Positions 18,858-26,807 of a stretch of 39,049 nucleotides of DNA are shown piece after piece. The DNA comes from Nostoc sp. PA-18-2419 (GTDB taxonomy: Bacteria > Cyanobacteriota > Cyanobacteriia > Cyanobacteriales > Nostocaceae). The notes beneath the pieces are model-generated. The model saw nothing but the letters and a program-made list of their open reading frames with translations, was not told the DNA's origin and did not search any database. The stretch lies in NCBI RefSeq assembly GCF_005869855.1, contig NZ_SZNH01000013.1:65838-104886 (forward strand), read 5' to 3'. Each line of letters begins with the position of its first letter. Position 1 is the first letter of the stretch. The translations under genes were made by a program, and so were the position numbers.

Positions 18858-20639
18858 ATGCAACAGACAGAAATTAAAGATATATCAGTAGATAGTTCCT
18901 TAGTCGATCCTGAAAAAGACCTGCTAGGACACGCGGGTTTCGCCAAGTATTTAGCAGATAGCATTTGCAAAATGACTTCTCCTGAAGGTTTTGTTATTGC
19001 AGTTTACGGTTCTTGGAACTCTGGCAAATCCACACTATTAAACTTTGTAGTTCACTATCTTCAGCAAAAGCCAGACGAGGAGCAACCAATCATCGTTCCT
19101 TTTAATCCTTGGCTATTGTCTGGACACCAAAATATTACAAGACGCTTTTTTGAGCAATTACAAAACGTTTTAACTCAAAAATCATCTGTCTCAAAAGGTT
19201 TGAAAGAAAGACTAGCTGATTTTGCCAACGTTATTTCAGACATTCCTCTACCTTATGCTCAAACTGGCAAGGCATTAGCAACATTATTAGACGACAGGGA
19301 CAAAGAAGCTGTGGAATTTAAAGAGGAAGTGGAAGACAAGCTACTACAGCAGCAGCGGCGAATAGTCATAACAATTGACGATATCGACCGATTGCCTGCT
19401 GACGATATCAAGCAGCTATTTCGTATTTTCAAAGCAATGCGGAATTTTACTGACGTTGTCTATCTTCTAGTTTTTGATAAAGAAGTTGTAATCAAAACAA
19501 TTGCAGAATCAGAACAAATATCTGGAGAAGTAGATTTAGAAAAAATTATTCAAATGAGTTTTCAGCTACCTATTCCTCAGAAGACGTCACTTCGTAGGCT
19601 GCTTTTTGCAAAGCTTAACAATATATTTTTTGAAACACAAAAGCAACAAATAAACCAAGCTCGTTGGGCTGAGATCTACTTTCAAGGAATAGATTGCTTC
19701 ATTAATAGCAACCGCGATATTGTTCGTTTAATTAATACTTTAACAGTAACCTATCCAGCAGTAAAAGATGAAGTCAACCCAGTTGATTTCATTGCTATTG
19801 AATCATTGCGAGTGTTTTCTCCAAAAATATATCGGATAGTCTCTCAAAATCCTAATATTTTTGTGGGGGAGTTAAACTCTTCAATAGATGAACTCAAAAG
19901 TCTGCTTAATACCTGGATTGCTCAACTACAAGATGAAGATAAGCAGCCTATTAAAAATCTACTCATGCACCTTTTTCCTAAGTTAAAATATATTTTGGGT
20001 GATAGCTATCTAGATGAAAATAAAGAGTTAGAATGGCGCGAACAACTACGTGTGTGTAGTTTAAAAATATTTCCTATTTACTTTCGTTTGTCGTTCTTAG
20101 TAGGTGAATTATCCAACACTCCGAGAAAACTTATCTTTGATTTGATTGGAGACACAGACAAATTTAAAACCCATCTCACAGAACTTGCTAAACAAAAACT
20201 TCCAGGCGGTACAACACAAGTTAGGGTATTTCTAGAACAACTAGAAAATTCAAATAAACAAGAAATCCCTCTGGATTACATACCTTCAATTGTGGAAGCT
20301 TTGTTTGATGTTAGTGAGGAACTTTTACTGTCTCGAGATGATGAATCTAATGGTATTCTTAATTTTGGCAATGAAGTTATCATCAGTCGTTGCATTTCAC
20401 AACTCTTGCTTCAAATGGATGAAACATTACGGTTTGAGTTGCTAAAAAAAATAATTATTCAAGGGAAAGCATTATCAATAATTAATTATGAGATTGCAAC
20501 TTTAAAAGAGCAACACAGTCAATATAATACTGATAAATCTAATTATGAAGAGGGCTGGCTTGTGAATGTACAACACCTCAAAGAACTAGAAAAAATGACT
20601 GCCAGAATACAACTAGAAAGTGACACTACCTATAAATAA
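18858..20639 (+). CDS. KAP-family P-loop NTPase
   Basis: This protein of 593 residues from the ATG (607 if translation starts at GTG 18816) lacks a visible Shine-Dalgarno at either start. The Walker A motif GSWNSGKST is at about 51-59. The KAP-type Walker B RIVITIDDIDRLP is at about 165-177, followed by IFKAMRNFTDVVYLLVFDKEVV. Unlike eukaryotic KAP proteins, no transmembrane insertion separates Walker A and B, so it should be soluble. The C-terminal 300 residues are helical and not recognised. Bacterial KAP NTPases include the phage-exclusion protein PifA, so a defence role is possible but not shown. It stands alone between AT-rich and transposon-scarred spacers, which suggests acquisition. 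Confidence 0.82.
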   Translation: MQQTEIKDISVDSSLVDPEKDLLGHAGFAKYLADSICKMTSPEGFVIAVYGSWNSGKSTLLNFVVHYLQQKPDEEQPIIVPFNPWLLSGHQNITRRFFEQLQNVLTQKSSVSKGLKERLADFANVISDIPLPYAQTGKALATLLDDRDKEAVEFKEEVEDKLLQQQRRIVITIDDIDRLPADDIKQLFRIFKAMRNFTDVVYLLVFDKEVVIKTIAESEQISGEVDLEKIIQMSFQLPIPQKTSLRRLLFAKLNNIFFETQKQQINQARWAEIYFQGIDCFINSNRDIVRLINTLTVTYPAVKDEVNPVDFIAIESLRVFSPKIYRIVSQNPNIFVGELNSSIDELKSLLNTWIAQLQDEDKQPIKNLLMHLFPKLKYILGDSYLDENKELEWREQLRVCSLKIFPIYFRLSFLVGELSNTPRKLIFDLIGDTDKFKTHLTELAKQKLPGGTTQVRVFLEQLENSNKQEIPLDYIPSIVEALFDVSEELLLSRDDESNGILNFGNEVIISRCISQLLLQMDETLRFELLKKIIIQGKALSIINYEIATLKEQHSQYNTDKSNYEEGWLVNVQHLKELEKMTARIQLESDTTYK

Positions 20640-20654
20640 TATATAATCTGCAAT

Positions 20655-20830
20655 TATTTATAGTAGCGTTTACCCTGTTGTTCAAGTCGCTCTCTTGCCA
20701 CACTTATCAGCATTCTATCCCTTGTCAGCCAGGAGTGTATTGCCAGCAAGCTCGTTGAATAGGACATTGGTTCGCTCGAGGTGAGATACTTGTCCAAACG
20801 TCAGAACTCGAAAGTAAAACAAGCTCTATG
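20655..20830 (-). pseudogene. IS5-like transposase fragment
   Basis: The minus strand reads FGQVSHLERTNVLFNELAG and then NTLLADKG, stop, NADK. After a one-base shift it continues VARERLEQQGKRYYK. GQVS followed about 20 residues later by LLADKGYxAD is the middle of IS5-family DDE transposases (second catalytic Asp in ADKGY). A nonsense codon replaces the Tyr and a frameshift follows. Both ends of the gene are missing and no inverted ends are seen, so this is old debris. Confidence 0.6.
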
Positions 20831-21044
20831 CTTAACTTTGAGAGTGAGGTTGCATATCTAATAAACCTGATATTTGCTGTATACTCTATTTTAAGTCAAG
20901 CTAAGAGATTAAATCTCCAGCGCCGATAAAAAGACGTATGAAGAGAAACTCGCTATTGAATTAGCCACCATCTATTAATGACAATGCACTTTTTTGGTCA
21001 GCTTACCCAGTAAATTAAATGTAGGGCGTAAAAAAATAAACTTA

Positions 21045-22403
21045 ATGAAAGCGATGTCTAACGACAAGCCGCAAGGCGTCTGCGCTTCTGCTCTTACATC
21101 TATCGTTGGCGAAGAAAATGCTGTTTGCCTTTGGCAAAATATCGAACTAGCTCAGCAAAAAGGTATTCAACAGGCCATAGTTCCTGGAAAGCTTCCTAGT
21201 TGTATCGTTTATCCCCATACCCAAGAACAGCTAGCCGCAGTCATCGCCACAGCTGCTAAAAACAGTTGGCGCGTCCTCCCCTGTGGTAGTGGTAGTAAAC
21301 TCTCTTGGGGTGGTTTAGCCAAAGGCGTTGATGTTGTAGTCAGTACAGAACGCATCAACCGATTGATTGAACACGCTGTGGGTGATTTGACTGTCACTGT
21401 CGAAGCTGGGATGAAGTTTTCAAAGCTGGAAGCACTTTTGGCAAACTCACGGCAATTTCTCGCCCTTGACCCTACAGCGCCACAATCAGCAACTATCGGC
21501 GGTATCGTCGCCACGGGTGATACAGGTTCTCTTCGACAACGCTATGGTAGTGTGCGCGACCAGTTACTAGGTATTACTTTTGTGCGTGCTGACGGAGAAA
21601 TCGCCAAAGCTGGGGGAAGAGTAGTCAAAAATGTTGCCGGATATGATTTGATGAAGTTGTTTACTGGGTCTTACGGCACATTAGGAGTTATTAGTCAAGT
21701 AACTTTTCGACTCTACCCGTTACAAGAGGCATCGGCAACGGTGGTACTGACTGGGAAAGTTGAGGCTGTATCTCAAGCAGCTGATACTTTGCGAGGTTCG
21801 GCGTTAACACCAGTCCAGGCTGATTTGCTATCAACTAAATTGGTGTCTAGCTTAGGTTTGGGTGAAGGGTTGGGCTTAATTGCGCGCTTTCAAAGTATTA
21901 GTGAAAGTGTTAAGGAACAGTCAAACCGAGTTTTGGAAGTAGGGCAAAAGTTGAGTTTGGTTGGGACAATTTATATAGATAGCGATGAAGCTAATTTATG
22001 GAAAAGATTGCAACAACGAATACATTATCCTGTTAAAGAATCTGTAATTACTTGCAAAATAGGAGTGTTACCTACTGCTGCGGTAGAGATTTTATCTAAG
22101 GTGGAGTTGGGTCTAATTCATCTTAGTAGTGGTTTGGGTTTGTTACAATTAGAGGATAAAAATCAGGTTTTGCAAATGCGCGATGGGCTACGCTCCGGTG
22201 GAAGCGATGCCTACGGCGGGCTGCGCTTACGCACTCAAGCTCATAGTGGTTTTTTAACAATTCTGGAAGCACCAGTGGCGGTTAAAGAACAAATAGATGT
22301 TTGGGGTTATACGGGCAATGGTTTGCCGTTGATGCGTCGTATTAAGGAACAGTTTGATAGTAAGAATATTTTAAGTCCTGGTCGGTTTGTGGGTGGGATT
22401 TAA
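21045..22403 (+). CDS. glcE: Glycolate dehydrogenase FAD-binding subunit GlcE
   Basis: This flavoprotein of about 452 residues belongs to the PCMH/FAD-oxidase family. The FAD-binding motifs are PCGSGSKLSWGG and VTVEAGMKFSKLEALL followed by PQSATIGGIVATGDTGSLRQRYGSVRDQLLG. Then comes GGRVVKNVAGYDLMKLFTGSYGTLGVI, and the end is FDSKNILSPGRFVGGI. It works with GlcD and GlcF to oxidise photorespiratory glycolate to glyoxylate. The frame is open to a TTG at 20994. I chose ATG 21045, with ATG 21054 as an alternative. Near the C-terminus a DGLRSGGSDAYGGLRLRT segment is encoded by an interspersed repeat and is probably absent from orthologues. glcF follows after 76 bp. GlcD is not in this window. Confidence 0.88.
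   Translation: MKAMSNDKPQGVCASALTSIVGEENAVCLWQNIELAQQKGIQQAIVPGKLPSCIVYPHTQEQLAAVIATAAKNSWRVLPCGSGSKLSWGGLAKGVDVVVSTERINRLIEHAVGDLTVTVEAGMKFSKLEALLANSRQFLALDPTAPQSATIGGIVATGDTGSLRQRYGSVRDQLLGITFVRADGEIAKAGGRVVKNVAGYDLMKLFTGSYGTLGVISQVTFRLYPLQEASATVVLTGKVEAVSQAADTLRGSALTPVQADLLSTKLVSSLGLGEGLGLIARFQSISESVKEQSNRVLEVGQKLSLVGTIYIDSDEANLWKRLQQRIHYPVKESVITCKIGVLPTAAVEILSKVELGLIHLSSGLGLLQLEDKNQVLQMRDGLRSGGSDAYGGLRLRTQAHSGFLTILEAPVAVKEQIDVWGYTGNGLPLMRRIKEQFDSKNILSPGRFVGGI
22180..22232 (+). repeat. Interspersed GC-rich repeat inside glcE
   Basis: A 53-bp stretch with GGCTACGCTCCGGTGGAAGC and GCGATGCCTACGGCGGGCTG has the sequence style of Nostoc palindromic interspersed repeats. It contrasts with the surrounding AT-richer codons. 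It is translated without interrupting the reading frame. Confidence 0.65.
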
Positions 22404-22479
22404 TTGGCAGAAAACGTAGACAGAGGCTTGCCATCGGCTACCACCGAGAACACAAAAGAAGAGGGGAGAAAAAATAATT

Positions 22480-23835
22480 ATGCAAGTTTCAGAAAATTCT
22501 ATTAATCATCCGGCTAGTTTAAATAATTTGCAGGGGTTTGATGTTAATCACCCACCTGAACCAAAGCTGATTGATAGTTGTGTTCATTGTGGATTTTGTC
22601 TTTCGACTTGTCCGAGTTATCGGGTATTGGGTAAGGAGATGGATTCTCCTAGAGGACGTGTCTATTTAATGGATGCAATTAATGAAGGTAAAATTCCTCT
22701 CAATACGGCAACAGTAGAACATTTTGATTCTTGTTTGGGCTGTCTTGCTTGTGTGACTACTTGTCCTTCTGGCGTACAGTATGATAAGTTGATTTCGGCA
22801 ACTCGTCACCAAGTTGAACGCAATTATCCCCGCAGTTTACCAGATAAGTTATTTCGTCAATTAATATTTTCTCTGTTTCCTTATCCTCATCTTTTACGGG
22901 TTTTATTAGTGCCGTTATTAGCTTATCAAAAGTTGGGTTTTAGTAAGTTAGTCCGGGTTACAGGTATACTCAAGAAAATATCTCCTCGTTTGGCAGCAAT
23001 GGAATCTGTTCTGCCAGAAATTACTCTCAAATCTTTTCAAGATAATTTGCCTACTGTGATTCGTGCTAAAGGTGAAAAGCGCTACCGGGTTGGGGTAATT
23101 TTGGGATGCGTACAACGATTATTTTTCTCTCCAGTAAATGAAGCGACAGTGCGTGTTTTAACGGCGAATGGTTGTGAAGTCGTTATTCCCAAATCTCAAG
23201 GTTGTTGTGCGGCGCTTCCTGAACACCAAGGACAAACAGAACAGGCAAAGGCTTTAGCAAGGCAGATGATTGATAGTTTTGCTAAGAGTGATGTAGATTT
23301 TGTAATTATTAATGCTGCTGGTTGTGGTCATACTTTAAAAGAGTATGGTCATATTTTAGAAGATGACTCAGAATATCGAGAAAAGGCAAAGGATTTTGCA
23401 GCTAAGGTGAAAGATGCTCAAGAGTTTTTAGCAACTGTTGGATTAACAGCGAAACTTTCACCGTTAACTGATAAAACTCTGAATTTAGTTTATCAAGATG
23501 CTTGTCATTTATTGCATGGACAAAAAATTAGCGTGCAACCGCGTCAGTTGTTGCGGCAAATTCCAGGGGTGAAGTTGAGAGAACCCATAGATGCGGCTTT
23601 GTGTTGTGGCAGTGCTGGGGTTTATAATATGTTGCAACCAGAGGTTTCTGAGGAATTAGGTCAGCAAAAAGTAGAGAATTTGTTGAATACTGGTGCTGAA
23701 TTAATTGCTTCTGCTAATCCGGGGTGTACTTTGCAAATTACTAAGCATTTGCAGTTGCAGGGAAAGAAGATTTCAGTTATTCACCCGATGGAATTGCTGG
23801 ATTATTCGATTCGGGGTGTGAAGTTGGGAGTTTGA
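22480..23835 (+). CDS. glcF: Glycolate dehydrogenase iron-sulfur subunit GlcF
   Basis: This 451-residue protein has two N-terminal [4Fe-4S] motifs, CVHCGFCLSTCPSY (about 34-47) and CLGCLACVTTCPSG (about 84-97). Two CCG domains follow, with QGCCAALPEHQGQ (about 246-258) and LCCGSAGVYN (about 380-389). This is the standard GlcF / lactate-glycolate oxidase iron-sulfur architecture. It passes electrons from the flavin subunits to the membrane quinone pool. A GGGGAG sequence stands upstream of the ATG. It is second in the glcE-glcF operon, and a long hairpin follows at 23876. Confidence 0.92.
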   Translation: MQVSENSINHPASLNNLQGFDVNHPPEPKLIDSCVHCGFCLSTCPSYRVLGKEMDSPRGRVYLMDAINEGKIPLNTATVEHFDSCLGCLACVTTCPSGVQYDKLISATRHQVERNYPRSLPDKLFRQLIFSLFPYPHLLRVLLVPLLAYQKLGFSKLVRVTGILKKISPRLAAMESVLPEITLKSFQDNLPTVIRAKGEKRYRVGVILGCVQRLFFSPVNEATVRVLTANGCEVVIPKSQGCCAALPEHQGQTEQAKALARQMIDSFAKSDVDFVIINAAGCGHTLKEYGHILEDDSEYREKAKDFAAKVKDAQEFLATVGLTAKLSPLTDKTLNLVYQDACHLLHGQKISVQPRQLLRQIPGVKLREPIDAALCCGSAGVYNMLQPEVSEELGQQKVENLLNTGAELIASANPGCTLQITKHLQLQGKKISVIHPMELLDYSIRGVKLGV

Positions 23836-23875
23836 AAAATAAAAACTAGCGTTTAGAAGTAGAAATATAAACTTT

Positions 23876-23915
23876 GATATGACTTTTAAATACAGTAATA
23901 TTTAGAAGTCATATC
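23876..23915. repeat. Long inverted repeat downstream of glcF
   Basis: GATATGACTT and AAGTCATATC form a perfect 10-bp stem, and inner pairing (TAAATA / TATTTA, one G-T wobble) extends it to about 17 bp with a small loop. No T-run follows on either strand, so an intrinsic terminator is not certain. It could act in mRNA 3'-end protection. Confidence 0.6.
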
Positions 23916-24193
23916 AGGTTTGCTCGAAGACTTTTCGTTAAGACTGATACCAGTTTACGAAAATCTTGATAAATATAGATTTCCCATAGGGTAGTACAGC
24001 TAGCTGTGTCAACACAGTTAGGCTAAGTTTTTTGACAAAATTATAGAGTGCAAAGACGTGATTCTCGTGTCTAACGTCAATTTTATAGCTGTAGTTATAT
24101 AGGTTAGGACATAATAACAAGCGTGAATGTCAGCAAGAGTAATGTTTTTACCTCCTGCCTTCAGCAAGAACTGCCCCCTACCTCCTGCTATAT

Positions 24194-24418
24194 CTATAAA
24201 TTAGATGGTTTATCCTGCTTCACTTTTTTGATTAATTCTATGGAGATATTAATCTCATTTACTTCTAAATCATGTTCAACTTTAATTACTTTCCATTTCT
24301 CCTTTTTTAGGTAAATTTCCTCACCTATTCTGGGAACAAATTGTAAATCATAGAACTTTTTTAGAAAATCTTTTTGATTTTGTTCCCATAAAATTACTTT
24401 GACTACTTCTCTACTCAT
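24194..24418 (-). CDS. Small protein of unknown function (74 aa)
   Basis: In MSREVVKVILWEQNQKDFL and beyond, the middle segment FVPRIGEEIYLKKEKWKVIKVEHDL suggests a small beta-barrel of the kind found in short bacterial proteins with a PRxGE pattern. It is highly charged, with no membrane segment. AAAGGAT sits about 6 nt before the ATG and supports translation. It is isolated between the glcF hairpin and the IS remnant. I do not recognise a functional family. Confidence 0.55.
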   Translation of the reverse strand: MSREVVKVILWEQNQKDFLKKFYDLQFVPRIGEEIYLKKEKWKVIKVEHDLEVNEINISIELIKKVKQDKPSNL

Positions 24419-24611
24419 TGGTTATCCTTTTTTGTTACTAAATAATATTCCGTACATTGATGAAATTCATTCGACAAGTTTATCTTACTAATTCAACTCA
24501 ATAACGTAGTTAAAACCACATTATTTTCTAACAGTTATTTACTCTGTATTTTCTTGACTGTAAATTGACAGTAAAGATACCCAAGTTTTTATAACAACAA
24601 TTCTATTCAAT

Positions 24612-24961
24612 AGACCTCTTGCAAAAGTCCTAGATGCGTGGGACAAGTAGGTTAGAGTTGGGTAGCATAAATGACCTAATTTCCAGGTAAAGAGCCTGAA
24701 ATCAGAAGATTTTAAACGCTTGTGTAGTGTACTTACAGAGACTTTTAACGAGATGTTAGAGATAGTGCGATCGCACAATCAGCTGAAACAAAAAATAGGA
24801 CGACTAGGTAAATCAAGCTTGGAAGACCAATTGTTAATCACACTAGAATATTCGAGTGCAGGTGGAGACGCTCCGCCTTTGGAGAATACCGCTCTCTACA
24901 ATTACAAGCTTGATTTCCCCTAAACCAAATTTACCTAAGTAACTTTTGCAAAAGATCTGTC
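24612..24961 (+). mobile_element. Short IS5-like element remnant with inverted ends
   Basis: The left end AGACCTCTTGCAAAAGT (24612-24628) is mirrored by ACTTTTGCAAAAGATCTGTC (24942-24961). The inner core TTGCAAAAGT is identical and the outer bases are similar. The 350-bp interior encodes only the N-terminal part of a transposase. This is an internally deleted, non-autonomous (MITE-like) derivative. Confidence 0.65.
24675..24923 (+). pseudogene. N-terminal fragment of IS5-like transposase
   Basis: The frame carries KSEDFKRLCSVLTETFNEML and later GRLGKSSLEDQLLITLEY. This matches the N-terminal part of cyanobacterial IS5-type transposases (xFKRxxGVxxETFxxMVxxL ... GRPxKLSLEDQLLxTLEYWREYRTYFHI). 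It diverges just where WREYRTY is expected. From there a GC-rich repeat (GGTGGAGACGCTCCGCC, 24860-24876) takes over, and the DDE catalytic domain is absent. Confidence 0.7.
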
Positions 24962-25083
24962 AAACCAATACAGAACAAGAAGGTCGCATAAAATCAAGTC
25001 TTGAATTTCGATATAGAAGTGTTTTGGTAGCAATCATTCAAATACCTTCAACATTTACTCAAACTATAATAAGACACTTTATT

Positions 25084-26481
25084 TCACTTCTTTGCTTTGT
25101 TTCCATAAAGTTTGACCAAAGGTAAACCTCTTTTTGGAATACTGCTAATAAAAAGTTGCCTGCTCTCGTCTGACATATAGGATAACAAAGAACTCAAGAC
25201 TCCAATAATTGTTGATATCAGTACCAGTTTCAGAGGAAAACTTACTAAGATAAAGACCAATGTTAAAAGCGTAAATATTAGACTGCAAATATTACAAAAA
25301 TTTCGGACTTTTTCAATAAAAATCATAGAATTGCGACAACTAGGACAATGCTTTGTATGTCTATGCCATCGATCGTATAGTTGTTCATCATTTAATTGTT
25401 TTACACTCCCTTCTACACACCCTTGCCATGCAGGATTACCTCCAGCAAATTCATCTAGCCATTTTCTAAAAGTTATAATGCCTATATCAGCAGGAGAAGG
25501 CATAAAGTATGCCCGTTGCCATTTTTTGTCTAATGATGACTGATTTACTTCTTGGGAGTACATAGCTGATAAATCTTGATCATTTAACTTGTATGTAGAT
25601 AAGTGCTGTAATCCAGTTTGTAAATCCTTGGGCAGAATCTCAAATAAAAAGTTCTTTTTTAGGGAATTTACATCAGAAATAAACTTGCCAATGTACCTAC
25701 AAACCCCTGGTTGTACGGGTACAAAATACAACTGAAATAAATTAGTTTTCCCGTTAGGATAGCGGTATATTGTAGTGTTACAGCAAGGTGGAGTAAACTT
25801 CCGCATAGCTTCCATATCCATGTTGAAAAGATTGTAACCTTGATGTTTAAGAGTAAAACCTCCTTCAGCCGATATTTCTCCAATAGCTTCAAAATCTTTC
25901 ATAGGCAGAGCTGTTTGAGGTGAAAATAAACCTATTCCTTGATGAAGAAATTCTGCATGAGAAGGGTCAAAGGTACTTTCAACAGACACCGTATATCCAA
26001 CTGGAACTTCTGTCATGTGCCAGGGCGTGGAAGATATATCTAGTTCGCACTCAGGTATGGTAGCAGGTTGCTTGAAATTACAATCTTCAAAGGCTGTAGA
26101 ACTATCATCTGGCCAGACCCAAAGTAATCCTTGGATTATTTGTGTGGGATATGTAGTAATTCTCGATCTTAAACTATTGCAAGCAGTTATTTCTGCTTCA
26201 TTACCAGCCAACATGGGAATAAGAGTGCATTTTCCGTCCCCATCAAAACACCAACCATGATGTCTACACATCACGGTTCCATCTTCAGTGATACTTCCCA
26301 TAGATAGCCGCGCCAACTTGTGAGGACAAACATCATTCATTACTATCCATTTTTGATTTTTGTCTCTCCAAATCACTAACTTTTTCCCTAGAATAGTGAC
26401 CGGGGTGAGATTATAAATATCCAAATAGCTTAACGGACTAATTGGATACCACTGCTTAGTCCATGAAAACTGAGTTGTCAT
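25084..26481 (-). CDS. Rieske non-heme iron oxygenase, PaO/Tic55-like, membrane-anchored
   Basis: This protein has 465 residues. The N-terminal Rieske [2Fe-2S] site is CPHK (Cys52, His54) with CRHHGW (Cys72, His75). The mononuclear iron ligands are in ESTFDPSHAEFLHQGIG (about 168-184). The C-terminal part has a HRHTKHCPSCRNS stretch with the CxxC that marks the PaO/Tic55/CAO group, then two hydrophobic segments (about 395-440). Plant relatives act in chlorophyll breakdown (pheophorbide a oxygenase) or chlorophyll b synthesis. The cyanobacterial substrate cannot be told from sequence. It is monocistronic, with no ferredoxin or reductase gene next to it. Confidence 0.85.
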   Translation of the reverse strand: MTTQFSWTKQWYPISPLSYLDIYNLTPVTILGKKLVIWRDKNQKWIVMNDVCPHKLARLSMGSITEDGTVMCRHHGWCFDGDGKCTLIPMLAGNEAEITACNSLRSRITTYPTQIIQGLLWVWPDDSSTAFEDCNFKQPATIPECELDISSTPWHMTEVPVGYTVSVESTFDPSHAEFLHQGIGLFSPQTALPMKDFEAIGEISAEGGFTLKHQGYNLFNMDMEAMRKFTPPCCNTTIYRYPNGKTNLFQLYFVPVQPGVCRYIGKFISDVNSLKKNFLFEILPKDLQTGLQHLSTYKLNDQDLSAMYSQEVNQSSLDKKWQRAYFMPSPADIGIITFRKWLDEFAGGNPAWQGCVEGSVKQLNDEQLYDRWHRHTKHCPSCRNSMIFIEKVRNFCNICSLIFTLLTLVFILVSFPLKLVLISTIIGVLSSLLSYMSDESRQLFISSIPKRGLPLVKLYGNKAKK

Positions 26482-26807
26482 AAAAGGTAATCGGGTAATT
26501 GAAGTTTACTAGCCTAATCATAGAGGTCTTGTGATTGCTTCACTTCGTACTCTACGGGTTCTCCAAATGAGTACGCACTAATAAGTGTTTAACCGGATAT
26601 AATATGAGCAACTATGATTATTTTTTACAGATTATCTTGATTTTTTCTGGTAGTTTCTTTTTAGAATTTATATTAGATTTCAAGTTGGTAAGGCATATAA
26701 AATACCTCACCCGCGCTGTCGCGCACCCTCGCAATACTTTGGGGAGGGGTTTCTATTGCTTATCTACATAAATTCAGAAATTATAACTAACTTAGCTGGA
26801 CTTAATA
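26482..26807. other. Intergenic region with two repeat-like segments
   Basis: It contains an inverted repeat CGTACTC / GAGTACG (26546-26575) in a GC-rich patch, and a second patch at 26706-26750 (CACCCGCGCTGTCGCGCACC, later GGGGAGGGG) of the interspersed-repeat type. The promoter of the Rieske gene should be near 26500. No ORF is credible. Confidence 0.5.

Noticed and set aside
23938-24120. A 60-codon minus-strand ORF after glcF
   Set aside because: No Shine-Dalgarno, no recognisable motif and spacer-like composition. It is probably chance.
24123-24314. A 63-codon plus-strand ORF opposite the 74-residue minus-strand ORF
   Set aside because: The minus-strand frame has the better Shine-Dalgarno and more protein-like composition. 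This one is Cys/Phe/Ser-rich, as expected for an antisense shadow.
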